Positions 16,376 through 24,223 of a stretch of 35,897 bases of DNA are shown one piece after another. Source of the stretch: Alphaproteobacteria bacterium (GTDB taxonomy: Bacteria > Pseudomonadota > Alphaproteobacteria > Acetobacterales > Acetobacteraceae); NCBI GenBank assembly GCA_017307285.1, contig JAFKFI010000078.1, positions 1-35,897 of the forward strand, given 5' to 3'. Made by a program: the position numbers and the translations under genes. Position 1 is the stretch's first letter; every line of letters begins with the position of its first letter. The notes under the pieces were generated by a model that was not told where the DNA came from, did no database searches, and saw only the letters and a program-made list of their open reading frames with translations.

Positions 16376-17855
16376 CGACGGTCTCCACGGCCGGCCGTGC
16401 GCGGGCGGCTTCGGCGGCCCAGAGGTGCAGGGCGGCGTAGGCGCGCCACGGGCGCCATTGCTCGGCACGGGCCAGCAATTCGCGGGGCGTGGGCCGCGTG
16501 CCATCCGGTTCCGCCAGCGCGCGCAGCAATCCGATATCCGCCGCCGGGAAGGCGTCCGGCTCGCGCAGGGCGCGCATGGCGATGTATTGCGCGGTCCATT
16601 CGCCGATGCCGGGCAGGGCGCGCAGCCGCTCGATGGCATCCTCGAGGCTGCGGCGTGGGCCGAACAGGTCGGGATCGGCTGCGACCGCGCCGGCGAGCGA
16701 AATGAGCGCGAGGCCGCGGGCGCGGGGCATCCCAAGCAGCGCCGGATCGGCCTCGGCCAGCCGTTCCGGGCGGGGGAAGGTCAGGCTTAGCCCGTCCTCC
16801 CGCCATTGCTCGGGCAGTTCGTCGCCGAATGCCTGGGCCAGCTTGCCGGCGAGCTTGCGCGCGGCAACCACCGTGATCTGCTGGCCGAGCACGCCACGCA
16901 CCGCGAGCTCGAATCCGTCCCACGCGCCAGGCACCCGCAGGCCGGGGCGCGCCTCGATCAGCGGCGCCAATTTCGGATCGCGTCCGAGCTGTTCGCCGAT
17001 CAGCAGGGGATCGGCGGCGAGGTCGAACATGCGGCGGATGCGGGCGAGGATGGTCGGGAGGGCGGTAAGACGGGGGAAGCGCACGTCCACGGCGAGGCAG
17101 TCGCGCCCCGCAGGCGTTGCGGCGATCACTCCTTGATCTGAACCGAATGCGACGGCGCGGGCGTAGCGGTTGCCCGAGACGATCTCGACGCCGGGGATGG
17201 CACGCATGGAAAGGAATGCCAGCATCGCGTCCCAGTCGTAGGGCGGGCGATAGCGCAGCCGCAACGAGACGGCGTGCGGCTGCGCCTCGCGCGGGTTGCT
17301 GCGCCGGCGTAGGGCGGCGGGTGGACGGCGATAGAGGTGCTGGAAGGTCTCGTTAAAGCGCCGGACGCTGCCGAAGCCGGCGGCGAGCGCCACCTCGGCC
17401 ATCGGCAGATCGGTCTCGTGGATCAGCTGCTTGGCGAGATGCACCCGCCGGGTCTGCGCGACGGCAAGCGGCGAGGCGCCGAGATGCATCTCGAACAGGC
17501 GCCGGAGCTGGCGCTCGCCGACGCCCAGCCGCTCGGCGAGCGCGGCCACGTCGGCGCCGTCGAGCGCGCCTGTCTCGATCAGGCTGAGAGCGCGCGAGAC
17601 GGTGTTGGAGGTGCCGCGCCACACGGCAAGCTCGGGCGAGGTCTCCGGCCGACACCGCAGGCAGGCGCGGAAGCCGGCGCTCTCCGCCGCCGCCGCCGTC
17701 GGGAAGAAGCGCACGTTTTCCCGCTTCGGCGTGCGCGCGGGGCAGACCGGGCGGCAGTAGATGCCCGTGCTCGTGACGGCCACGAACAGCCGCCCGTCGA
17801 AGCGTGCGTCGCGGCTCAGAATCGCGCGGTAGCAGGCGTCCGGATCGAGGTCCAT
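16356..17855 (-). CDS. alkA: Ada N-terminal/AraC/AlkA fusion: DNA-3-methyladenine glycosylase with regulatory domains
   Basis: This 499-residue protein has three parts. Residues 1-75 are the Ada zinc domain, which accepts methyl groups from methylphosphotriesters. Cys34, Cys38, Cys65 and Cys68 match the E. coli Ada ligands (38, 42, 69, 72). Residues about 80-185 are an AraC-type DNA-binding domain (LAERLGVGERQLRRLFEMHL, then VALAAGFGSVRRFNETFQHL). The remainder is AlkA: an N-terminal domain, then the helix-hairpin-helix LPGIGEWTAQYIAMRAL (414-430) with a probable catalytic Asp440. The protein may sense methyl damage and activate its own operon, as Ada does; this is inference. It lacks the O6-methylguanine domain, which is supplied by the overlapping ogt gene. 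Confidence 0.92.
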   Translation of the reverse strand: MDLDPDACYRAILSRDARFDGRLFVAVTSTGIYCRPVCPARTPKRENVRFFPTAAAAESAGFRACLRCRPETSPELAVWRGTSNTVSRALSLIETGALDGADVAALAERLGVGERQLRRLFEMHLGASPLAVAQTRRVHLAKQLIHETDLPMAEVALAAGFGSVRRFNETFQHLYRRPPAALRRRSNPREAQPHAVSLRLRYRPPYDWDAMLAFLSMRAIPGVEIVSGNRYARAVAFGSDQGVIAATPAGRDCLAVDVRFPRLTALPTILARIRRMFDLAADPLLIGEQLGRDPKLAPLIEARPGLRVPGAWDGFELAVRGVLGQQITVVAARKLAGKLAQAFGDELPEQWREDGLSLTFPRPERLAEADPALLGMPRARGLALISLAGAVAADPDLFGPRRSLEDAIERLRALPGIGEWTAQYIAMRALREPDAFPAADIGLLRALAEPDGTRPTPRELLARAEQWRPWRAYAALHLWAAEAARARPAVETVDARQAA

Positions 17856-17936
17856 GCCCGGATCATCGGCCGTATCCCGCGCGCTGTCTCGCGGTTTTCG
17901 GACCCGGACATCGCTCGATGCGGTAACGGCAGCCGA

Positions 17937-18839
17937 CTATCCCGTCACCCGCGCTACCTCCTCCGGCGACTTCCGCACCAGGGCCTCGTAATCCTTGAGC
18001 AGGGTCTCGGTGATTGGGCCGGGGGTGAAGCTGTACTCGGTGCCGATCTGGCGGATTGGTGTCACCTCGGCCGCGGTGCCGGCGAGGAAGGCTTCGGAGG
18101 CGTCCTTCATCTCCTCGGGCAGGATCGCGCGCTCGACGATCTTGATCTGGCGGTGCTTGGCGAGCGACATCACCGAACGGCGGGTGATGCCGTCGAGGAA
18201 GCAGTCGGGTGTGGGCGTGTGCAACTCGCCGCCCATGACGAAGAAGATGTTGGCGCCGGTGGCCTCCGCGATGTGGCCGCGCCAGTCCAGCATCAGCGCG
18301 TCGTCATAACCCTCGGCCTCCGCCTTGTGCTTCGACATCGTACCGATCATGTACAAGCCGGTCGCTTTGGAGGCGGTGGGCGCGGTCCGCGGGTCGGGAC
18401 GAATCCATTGCGCCATGCCGAGGCGGATGCCCTTCATCCGGTCCGCGCCGAAATAGCTCGGCCAGGGCCAGGACGCGATGGCCAGATGGATCGTGGTGAG
18501 CTGCGCCGAGACCGCCAGCATCTCCGTCCCGCGCCAGGCGATCGGGCGGACATAGGCCTCCTCCTGCCCGTTGGCCTTCAGCACGGCCTTGCACGCCTCG
18601 TCAATCTGGTCAGCGGTATAGGGGATCTCGAACCCCAGAATGCGGCCAGAGTTGATCAGCCGGTTGGTGTGGTCGCGCAGCCGGAAGATGTTGCCGGCAT
18701 AGGCCCGTTCGCCTTCGAAGACCGCGCTGGCATAGTGCAGGCCATGCGAGAGAACGTGCAGCTTGGCGTCGCGCCAGGGGACCATTGCGCCGTCCCACCA
18801 GATCCACCCATCGCGGTCGTCGAAAGGAACAAGCGCCAT
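17937..18839 (-). CDS. ilvE: Branched-chain amino acid aminotransferase
   Basis: The 300-residue PLP enzyme interconverts Leu/Ile/Val and their 2-oxo acids using glutamate/2-oxoglutarate. FEGERAYAGNIFRLRDHTNR (41-60) and YVRPIAWRGTEMLAVSAQ are family segments. The PLP Schiff-base lysine is Lys158 in TASKATGLYMIG, and Glu192 in GHIAEATGANIFFV is the conserved PLP-ring residue. The C-terminus has DGITRRSVMSLA and FLAGTAAEVTPI. It is monocistronic and divergent from the MarR gene; candidate promoters for the two overlap at 18881-18907. Placement near a liv-type transporter is suggestive but not close enough to prove a link. Confidence 0.94.
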   Translation of the reverse strand: MALVPFDDRDGWIWWDGAMVPWRDAKLHVLSHGLHYASAVFEGERAYAGNIFRLRDHTNRLINSGRILGFEIPYTADQIDEACKAVLKANGQEEAYVRPIAWRGTEMLAVSAQLTTIHLAIASWPWPSYFGADRMKGIRLGMAQWIRPDPRTAPTASKATGLYMIGTMSKHKAEAEGYDDALMLDWRGHIAEATGANIFFVMGGELHTPTPDCFLDGITRRSVMSLAKHRQIKIVERAILPEEMKDASEAFLAGTAAEVTPIRQIGTEYSFTPGPITETLLKDYEALVRKSPEEVARVTG

Positions 18840-18858
18840 GACGAACTTCCTCGCAAGA

Positions 18859-18888
18859 TTGTTGCTTCAGGACGGCTGACCGTATAAT
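18859..18888 (+). promoter_or_regulatory. Sigma-70-like promoter for the MarR/two-component operon, overlapping the ilvE promoter region
   Basis: TTGTTG at 18859-18864 and a perfect TATAAT at 18883-18888 are separated by 18 bases. On the opposite strand TTGACG (18907-18902) with TATACG (18886-18881) could serve ilvE, although its spacer is only 15 bases. The two promoters would share bases, so a factor bound here could affect both directions. Confidence 0.5.
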
Positions 18889-19025
18889 GGCTGCGAAAAT
18901 ACGTCAATGAAGCTGTCGCAAGTTCAAGGAATGCCTGCCATGCCCGACCCGAAGGGCGAGCCCATAGCCTTTGTAGAACGCGCCCCCCTGGGCGGGGTTG
19001 CGGCGGCCAGGCCGGCGTGACGACG

Positions 19026-19559
19026 ATGCTGGAGCCGAAGCCCTCGGCCTCGGCAGGGTCGAACCTGCTGTTCTTGCGCGAGGAGGAGATCCGGCTGGCG
19101 CAGGATCTGCTGTTCTTCGCCTATCGCGACTTCACCAACGCGGCCGACGTGATCCTGGAGGAGCTCGGCCTTGGCCGGGCGCATCACCGGGCGCTGCATT
19201 TCATTGGCCGTAACCCCGGAATTACGGTCAGTGACCTTTTGGGCATCCTGCGGATTACCAAGCAGTCGCTGGCGCGGGTGCTCACGGCGTTGATCGAGCA
19301 GGGCTACGTGGTGCAGGCGCCCGGCCGCGCCGACCGGCGGCAGCGGCTGCTGACCTTGACACCACAGGGCCAGGTGCTCGAACGACGGCTGTTCGAGCGC
19401 CAGCGCGAGCGGTTGACGGCGGCCTATCGCGAGGCGGGGGCGAACGCCGTCGAGGGGTTCCGACGGGTGATGCGGGGCATCATGAACGACACCGCGCGGG
19501 CCTATCTCGATAGTGCCGACCCGGCCAGCCGAGAGCCGCGCCTGCGGACGCCTGCATGA
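19026..19559 (+). CDS. MarR family winged-helix transcriptional regulator (PetP-like)
   Basis: The 177-residue product has the winged-helix fold. The N-terminal dimerisation helix contains LAQDLLFFAYRDFTNAADVI, the recognition region VSDLLGILRITKQSLARVL and the wing GRADRRQRLLTLTPQG. In Rhodobacter, petP (MarR type) precedes petR (OmpR type) and regulates cytochrome genes. The same gene order here supports a PetP-like assignment, by knowledge of the pair and not by search. A GTG nine bases upstream (19017) is an alternative start, and neither start has a clear Shine-Dalgarno. The stop overlaps the next ATG (ATGA), so translation is coupled to the response regulator. Confidence 0.83.
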   Translation: MLEPKPSASAGSNLLFLREEEIRLAQDLLFFAYRDFTNAADVILEELGLGRAHHRALHFIGRNPGITVSDLLGILRITKQSLARVLTALIEQGYVVQAPGRADRRQRLLTLTPQGQVLERRLFERQRERLTAAYREAGANAVEGFRRVMRGIMNDTARAYLDSADPASREPRLRTPA

Positions 19560-20251
19560 CGGAGGCGCCGCATATCCTGGTGGTGGACGACGACGCGAGG
19601 CTGCGCACCCTGCTGTCTCGCTTCCTCGCCGAGAACGGCTTTCGCGTGACCACGGCGGAGAGCGCCGCCGAGGCGCGGGATCGGCTGCGCTTCCTCAACC
19701 CCGACCTCATGGTGCTCGACGTGATGATGCCGGGCGAGAGCGGGCTCGGCCTCACCGAGGCGCTGCGCCGGGAGAACCGCGACTTGCCGGTGCTGCTGCT
19801 TACCGCGCGCGACGCACCGGAGGACCGCATCTCCGGCTTCGAGGCGGGGGCGGACGATTATCTTGCCAAGGGCTCCGATCCACGCGAGCTCGTGTTGCGC
19901 ATCCGCGCCATGCTGCGCCGCTCGCCCGCCGTCGTGCCGAGCGTGCCGACCGGCCCGGTCACGCTGGGCGAGGCCGAGTACGATCCCGACCGAGGCGAGT
20001 TGCGCGATCGGTCGGGCGTGGTGCGGCTGACCGGCGGGGAGGCGGCGCTGCTCACGGCGCTCGCGCGCAAGCCCAACGAGGTGCTGTCCCGCGAGGAGAT
20101 CGCCGCCGCACTTGGCATGGACGAGGCGGGCGAACGGGCGATCGATGTGCAGGTGACGCGCCTGCGGCGCAAGATCGAGGCCGATCCGCGCGAGCCGCGT
20201 TTCCTGCACACGGTGCGCGGGCGCGGTTACGTGCTGAAGCCGGGACAGTAG
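19556..20251 (+). CDS. OmpR family two-component response regulator (PetR-like)
   Basis: The 231-residue protein has a receiver domain (residues 5-121) with the acidic pocket DDD (11-13), the phospho-acceptor Asp55 in LMVLDVMMPGESG, Thr83 and Lys105. The usual KPF after the conserved lysine is KGS here (DDYLAKGSDPREL), a departure near the phosphorylation site. The winged-helix DNA-binding domain (about 135-228) includes LTGGEAALLTALARKPNEVL, then DVQVTRLRRKIEADP and HTVRGRGYVLKP. It overlaps the MarR gene by 4 bases and is followed after one base by the kinase gene. The three genes form one operon. Confidence 0.93.
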   Translation: MTEAPHILVVDDDARLRTLLSRFLAENGFRVTTAESAAEARDRLRFLNPDLMVLDVMMPGESGLGLTEALRRENRDLPVLLLTARDAPEDRISGFEAGADDYLAKGSDPRELVLRIRAMLRRSPAVVPSVPTGPVTLGEAEYDPDRGELRDRSGVVRLTGGEAALLTALARKPNEVLSREEIAAALGMDEAGERAIDVQVTRLRRKIEADPREPRFLHTVRGRGYVLKPGQ

Positions 20252-20252
20252 G

Positions 20253-21590
20253 ATGCGTGGGCCGCGGGTGCCGTTCGGCTCGTGGCTGAAGCGGCGCATC
20301 CTGCCGCGCTCGCTGCTCGGCCGCAGCCTGCTGATGATCCTGCTGCCGCTCGTGCTGTTGCAGGCGGTGGCGCTGCAGATCTTCTACGGCAGCCATCTCG
20401 ACGTGGTCTCACGCCGGCTGTCGGGCGCGGTCGCGGGGGAACTCGCCTTCACGCTCGACGCCATGCGGCAGTTTCCCGGCGAGGCGAACCGCGACTGGAT
20501 CCTGACCTCCGCCCGTCGCCAGTTTGGCTTGGTCATGGAGATCAAGCGGGGCGCGATCCTGCCCAACCAGCCACCGCAGAACATCCTTGGGCCGATGGAC
20601 GACGATCTGCACGCCGCGATGGTTGAGCGGGTGCGGCTGCCTTTCACGATGGACTGGCTTTCGGAGCCGAACTCGGTGCTGGTCCGCGTGCAACTCCCCG
20701 ACGGCGTGCTGGAGGTGCAGGCGCCGCGCAAGCGGCTCTATTCGGCGACGATCTACCTGTTCGTGCTGTGGCTGGTCGGCACCGCGCTCTTGCTGTTCAG
20801 CATCGCTGCGCTGTTCATGCGCAACCAGGTGCGGTCCATTCGTCGCCTCGCCGCTGCGGCGGAGGCGTTCGGCGTCGGCCGCGATACCGGGCCGATCCGA
20901 CCGGAGGGCGCCGTCGAGGTGCGTCAGGCGGCGACCGCGTTCAATCGGATGCAGGACCGCATCCGCCGCTTCCTCGCCCAGCGCACCGAGATGCTGGCCG
21001 GCGTGTCGCACGATCTGCGCACGCCGCTCACCCGATTGCGGCTGGCGCTGGCGATGCTGCCGGCCACCGAGGAGACGCGGCAGGACGTGACCGAGATGAC
21101 CGCCGACATCGAGGAGATGGAGCGGATGATCGGCGGCTATCTCGCCTTCGCACGTGGTGAGGGCACCGAGCAGGCCGAGCCGGTCAATCTCTCGGCGGTG
21201 CTCGAGGAGGTCGCGGCGGGGGCGCGGCGGGCGGGGGCGGAGGTCGAGCTCAACGCGCCGGACACGCTGACTCTGCCGCTGCGTGCCGACGCGGTGAAGC
21301 GAGCGATCACCAATCTGGTGGACAACGCCCGTCGGCACGCCCGACGCGTGGTGCTCGGCGCCGAGAGGAACAGCGCGCGCAGCATCCAGGTGACGGTCGA
21401 CGATGACGGCCCCGGCATCTCGCCCGATCGGCGCGAAAGCGTCTTTCGCCCGTTCGAGAGCGGCGCGGCGGGCGGCACTGGGCTCGGGCTTACCATCGCG
21501 CGTGACATCGTGCGCGCGCATGGCGGGGAGATCGTGTTGGAGGAAAGCCCGCTCGGCGGGTTGCGGGCGCGTATCCGATTGCCGGTGTAG
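20253..21590 (+). CDS. Sensor histidine kinase, EnvZ-like
   Basis: The 445-residue membrane kinase has a first transmembrane segment near 21-45 (LLGRSLLMILLPLVLLQAVA). A periplasmic sensor region of about 120 residues follows, then a second transmembrane segment (IYLFVLWLVGTALLLFSIAA) and a HAMP domain. The dimerisation helix carries the phospho-acceptor His253 in GVSHDLRTPLTRLRLAL. The ATPase domain has the N-box NLVDNARRH, the G1 box DDDGPGIS and the G2 box GGTGLGLTIARDIV. It should phosphorylate the adjacent regulator; the signal is unknown. Its TAG stop lies in the palindrome at 21587-21661. Confidence 0.92.
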   Translation: MRGPRVPFGSWLKRRILPRSLLGRSLLMILLPLVLLQAVALQIFYGSHLDVVSRRLSGAVAGELAFTLDAMRQFPGEANRDWILTSARRQFGLVMEIKRGAILPNQPPQNILGPMDDDLHAAMVERVRLPFTMDWLSEPNSVLVRVQLPDGVLEVQAPRKRLYSATIYLFVLWLVGTALLLFSIAALFMRNQVRSIRRLAAAAEAFGVGRDTGPIRPEGAVEVRQAATAFNRMQDRIRRFLAQRTEMLAGVSHDLRTPLTRLRLALAMLPATEETRQDVTEMTADIEEMERMIGGYLAFARGEGTEQAEPVNLSAVLEEVAAGARRAGAEVELNAPDTLTLPLRADAVKRAITNLVDNARRHARRVVLGAERNSARSIQVTVDDDGPGISPDRRESVFRPFESGAAGGTGLGLTIARDIVRAHGGEIVLEESPLGGLRARIRLPV

Positions 21591-21661
21591 GGCGGAAAAG
21601 CGCAGCGCATTCCGCCACCGTGCATGGAGGTGGCGGAATGCGCTGCGCTTTTCCGCCCTAC
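21587..21661. repeat. Long perfect palindrome, repeat family B, copy 2
   Basis: Positions 21587-21619 are exactly complementary to 21629-21661, giving 33-base arms around a 9-base loop. Each arm begins GTAGGGCGGA and contains AAGCGCAGCGCATTCCGCC. The stop of the kinase gene (21588-21590) and the stop of dut (21658-21660) are both formed by the outermost GTAG of the arms. From memory this resembles the GTAGGGTGGG...GCGCAGC type of intergenic repeat known in many proteobacteria. Confidence 0.9.
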
Positions 21662-22101
21662 GACATCCCCGTGCTGCCAAAGCCCCCGTCGCCACGTCTT
21701 GTGTCGTCGAGGTCCGCGACCTCCTGCCACTCGGCGCGCAGCACTGGGGCCAGCACCGCCTGGGCGATCCGCATGCCGCGCTCGACGGTGAACGGCGCGT
21801 GGCCGGCGTTCAGCACGATGACTTGCAGCTCACCGCGATAATCCTCGTCGATCGTGCCGGGGCTGTTGGGCAAAACGATCCCGTGGCGCAGAGCGAGGCC
21901 GGAACGCGGGCGCACCTGCAATTCATGGCCGGGCGGCAACGCGAGGGCGAGGCCGGTCGGGATCAGCGCGCGGCCGCCGGGCGGGATCGTGACCGGTGCT
22001 CCGACGGCGGCCAGCAGATCCATCCCCGCCGCTCCGGCGGTGGCATAGGCGGGCAGGGGAAGTCCCTCGCCGTGGGGGAGGCGGCGGATACGGATTTTCA
22101 T
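21658..22101 (-). CDS. dut: Deoxyuridine 5'-triphosphate nucleotidohydrolase
   Basis: This 147-residue enzyme hydrolyses dUTP to dUMP and pyrophosphate, limiting uracil in DNA and feeding dTMP synthesis. All five trimeric dUTPase motifs are present. They are AGMDL (25-29), RPRSGLA (64-70), [10 protein letters not shown] (82-91, with the catalytic Asp), RIAQ (111-114) and [10 protein letters not shown] (136-145). The ATG overlaps the coaBC stop (ATGA), so the two are coupled. The coaBC-dut pairing is common in bacteria. Confidence 0.96.
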   Translation of the reverse strand: MKIRIRRLPHGEGLPLPAYATAGAAGMDLLAAVGAPVTIPPGGRALIPTGLALALPPGHELQVRPRSGLALRHGIVLPNSPGTIDEDYRGELQVIVLNAGHAPFTVERGMRIAQAVLAPVLRAEWQEVADLDDTRRGDGGFGSTGMS

Positions 22102-23438
22102 GGCGCGGTATTTTCAGACCCGGGCGGCCGTACCCCTCCCCCAACCTCGGTCTGCTCTGCAGCCCGAGCCCGCAAGGGGAGGGGGCTTTTCTTCTCCCTC
22201 TCCCCTTGTGGGAGAGGGCCGGGGTGAGGGGTTTCTTGCAGCGCCTCCGCGATGCGTGCGGCGAGGCGTTTGGCGACCTCCTCCTTGGCGAGGCGGGGCC
22301 AGGTCTCGATGCCGCCGGCGGTGACGAGCAATACCGCGTTCTCGACACCCCCCATGATGCCGGTCTCGGGGGAGACGTCGTTGGCGACGATCCAGTCGCA
22401 GCCCTTGCGCAGCCGCTTGGCGGTGGCGTTCTCGGCGACGTCATTGGTCTCGGCGGCGAAACCGATGACGAGGCCGGGTCGCTCGGGGCCAGGGCGGGCG
22501 AGGGTGGCGAGGATGTCGGGGTTGGCGACCAGGCTGAGACCTGGCGCGCTGCCGTCGGGCGTTTTCTTGATCTTGCGGTCGGTCGCGTTCGCCACGCGCC
22601 AGTCGGCGACCGCGGCGGCGAACACCGCGATGTCGGCGGGCAGCGCGTTCTGGCAGGCGGCGAGCATCTCCGCCGCCGTCTCGATGCGGCGGATCGCGAC
22701 GCCGGGCGGGTCGGGCATCGCGACGGGGCCGCTGACCAAGGTGACGCGGGCGCCGAGCTCGGCGAGCGCCGCCGCGATGGCGTGGCCCTGACGGCCGCTG
22801 CTGCGGTTGGCAATGTAGCGCACCGGGTCGATCGGCTCGTGGGTCGGCCCGCTGGTGACGAGCGCGTGGCGGCCGGCGAGCGGCCTCCGGCCGGGATCGA
22901 GCAGCGCCTCGATGGCGGCGAGGATCATCGGGGGCTCGGATAGCCGGCCGGGGCCGTATTCGTGGCAGGCCATCGCGCCTTCGTCCGGCCCGACGAAGTG
23001 GACGCCGCGCTTGGCCAGGGTGGCGACGTTGGCCTGGGTGGCGGGGTGCAGCCACATGCGCACGTTCATCGCCGGCGCCGCGAGCACCGGCTTGTCGGTG
23101 GCGAGCAGCACGGTGGAGGCAAGGTCGTCCGCGTGGCCGCCCGCCATCTTCGCCAGCAGATCCGCCGACGCTGGTGCCACGACGACGAGGTCGGCGCTGC
23201 GGGAGAGCTGGATGTGGCCCATCTCGCTCTCATCCGTGAGGGAGAAGAGGTCGGCGTAGACGCGGTTCTCGCTGAGCGCCTGCAGGGAGAGCGGGGTGAC
23301 GAACTCGGCGCCCGCCTTGGTGAGTACGCAGGTCACGGCGCAGCCTCGGGCGCGGAGGAGGCGGATCAGTTCGAGCGATTTGAACGCGGCGATGCCGCCA
23401 GCGATGATGAGCAGGACGTGCTTGGTCGAGAGGGTCAC
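22098..23438 (-). CDS. coaBC: Bifunctional phosphopantothenoylcysteine decarboxylase/phosphopantothenate--cysteine ligase
   Basis: The 446-residue enzyme joins cysteine to 4'-phosphopantothenate and decarboxylates the product for coenzyme A synthesis. The N-terminal flavin domain has His75 (GHIQL), PAMN (123-126) and Cys158 ([10 protein letters not shown]), and the ligase domain has NRSSGRQG (211-218) and Lys291 (IKKTPDG). With the GTG at 23438 the His75 and Cys158 numbering equals that of E. coli. This GTG overlaps the ubiE stop (GTGA), and a GTG at 23447 is an alternative. Residues from about 403 on ([20 protein letters not shown] and onward) are encoded by the palindromic repeat at 22132-22231. 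They form a tail unrelated to the enzyme. Confidence 0.94.
   Translation of the reverse strand: MTLSTKHVLLIIAGGIAAFKSLELIRLLRARGCAVTCVLTKAGAEFVTPLSLQALSENRVYADLFSLTDESEMGHIQLSRSADLVVVAPASADLLAKMAGGHADDLASTVLLATDKPVLAAPAMNVRMWLHPATQANVATLAKRGVHFVGPDEGAMACHEYGPGRLSEPPMILAAIEALLDPGRRPLAGRHALVTSGPTHEPIDPVRYIANRSSGRQGHAIAAALAELGARVTLVSGPVAMPDPPGVAIRRIETAAEMLAACQNALPADIAVFAAAVADWRVANATDRKIKKTPDGSAPGLSLVANPDILATLARPGPERPGLVIGFAAETNDVAENATAKRLRKGCDWIVANDVSPETGIMGGVENAVLLVTAGGIETWPRLAKEEVAKRLAARIAEALQETPHPGPLPQGEREKKSPLPLRARAAEQTEVGGGVRPPGSENTAP
22132..22231. repeat. G/C-rich palindromic repeat, family A, copy 2, inside the coaBC reading frame
   Basis: The right half matches the other copies closely: CTTTTCTTCT, CCCTCTCCCC, GGAGAGGG, then GGGTGAGGGG. 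The left half is divergent and starts CCCCTCCCCCAACC. It lies within the last roughly 45 codons of coaBC and is translated as the proline-rich tail. Confidence 0.8.
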
Positions 23439-24193
23439 AGCCGCCACCCCGAATGAATGGCCGCGATCCCCCCCGAAAGGTTGCGCACCTCCACGCGCGC
23501 GAAGCCTGCCGTGCGCATCATTTCGGCGAGCGTCTCCTGATCGGGGAACATGCGGATGCTTTCGGCGAGATAGCGATAGCTCTCCTCATCCTTGGCCACC
23601 CAGCGGCCGAGCCGGGGCAGGACCTGGAAGGACCAGGCGTCGTAGACTGGCGCCAGCGCGGCGACCTCGACCTGGGAGAACTCCAGGCAGAAGAACCGCC
23701 CGCCTGGTTTCAGGACGCGGCGCGCCTCGGCGAGTACCGCGTCCTTGTCGGTGCAGTTGCGCAGCCCGAAGGCGATCGAGACGCGATCCACGGCGCGGTC
23801 GGGCAGCGGCAGGCGCTCGGCGTCGGCGACCAGCAGCGACAAGCCGGCGACGAGGCCGCGCTCCAGGGCGCGGTCCTGCCCGACCGCGAGCATGTCGGCG
23901 TTGATGTCCGACAGGATCGCCGCCCCGCCGCCGCGAGCGAGCCAGCCGAAGCTGATGTCGCCGGTGCCGCCCGCGCGGTCGAGCAGGGTGCGGTGCGGCC
24001 GAGGGTCGAGCGCGTTGACGAAGACCCGTTTCCAGGCGCGGTGGATGCCGAGCGACATGAGGTCGTTCATCAGGTCGTAGCGGCCGGCGACGCGCTCGAA
24101 AACGGCGCGGACCATCGGCTTCTTCTCCGCTCGGGGGACGCGGGCGAAGCCGAAATCGGCGGTCTCGGTCGGCTCGGCGGGGGTGTCGCTCAT
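23435..24193 (-). CDS. ubiE: Demethylmenaquinone/2-polyprenyl-6-methoxybenzoquinol methyltransferase
   Basis: The 252-residue SAM-dependent C-methyltransferase acts in ubiquinone (and menaquinone) synthesis. The family N-terminus reads [20 protein letters not shown], then LGIHRAWKR. The SAM-binding loop at 72-80 is DRAGGTGDI, where Arg replaces the more usual Leu or Val after Asp. The UbiE signatures [20 protein letters not shown] and [14 protein letters not shown] follow. [20 protein letters not shown] and [15 protein letters not shown] close the protein. The ATG at 24193 gives the usual length; the longer frame to 24610 runs antisense to mutM. It is divergent from mutM with only 30 bases between starts and overlaps coaBC. 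Confidence 0.95.
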   Translation of the reverse strand: MSDTPAEPTETADFGFARVPRAEKKPMVRAVFERVAGRYDLMNDLMSLGIHRAWKRVFVNALDPRPHRTLLDRAGGTGDISFGWLARGGGAAILSDINADMLAVGQDRALERGLVAGLSLLVADAERLPLPDRAVDRVSIAFGLRNCTDKDAVLAEARRVLKPGGRFFCLEFSQVEVAALAPVYDAWSFQVLPRLGRWVAKDEESYRYLAESIRMFPDQETLAEMMRTAGFARVEVRNLSGGIAAIHSGWRL

Positions 24194-24223
24194 GCTGGGA
24201 AGCATATAGCCTGCGCTCTGCCC

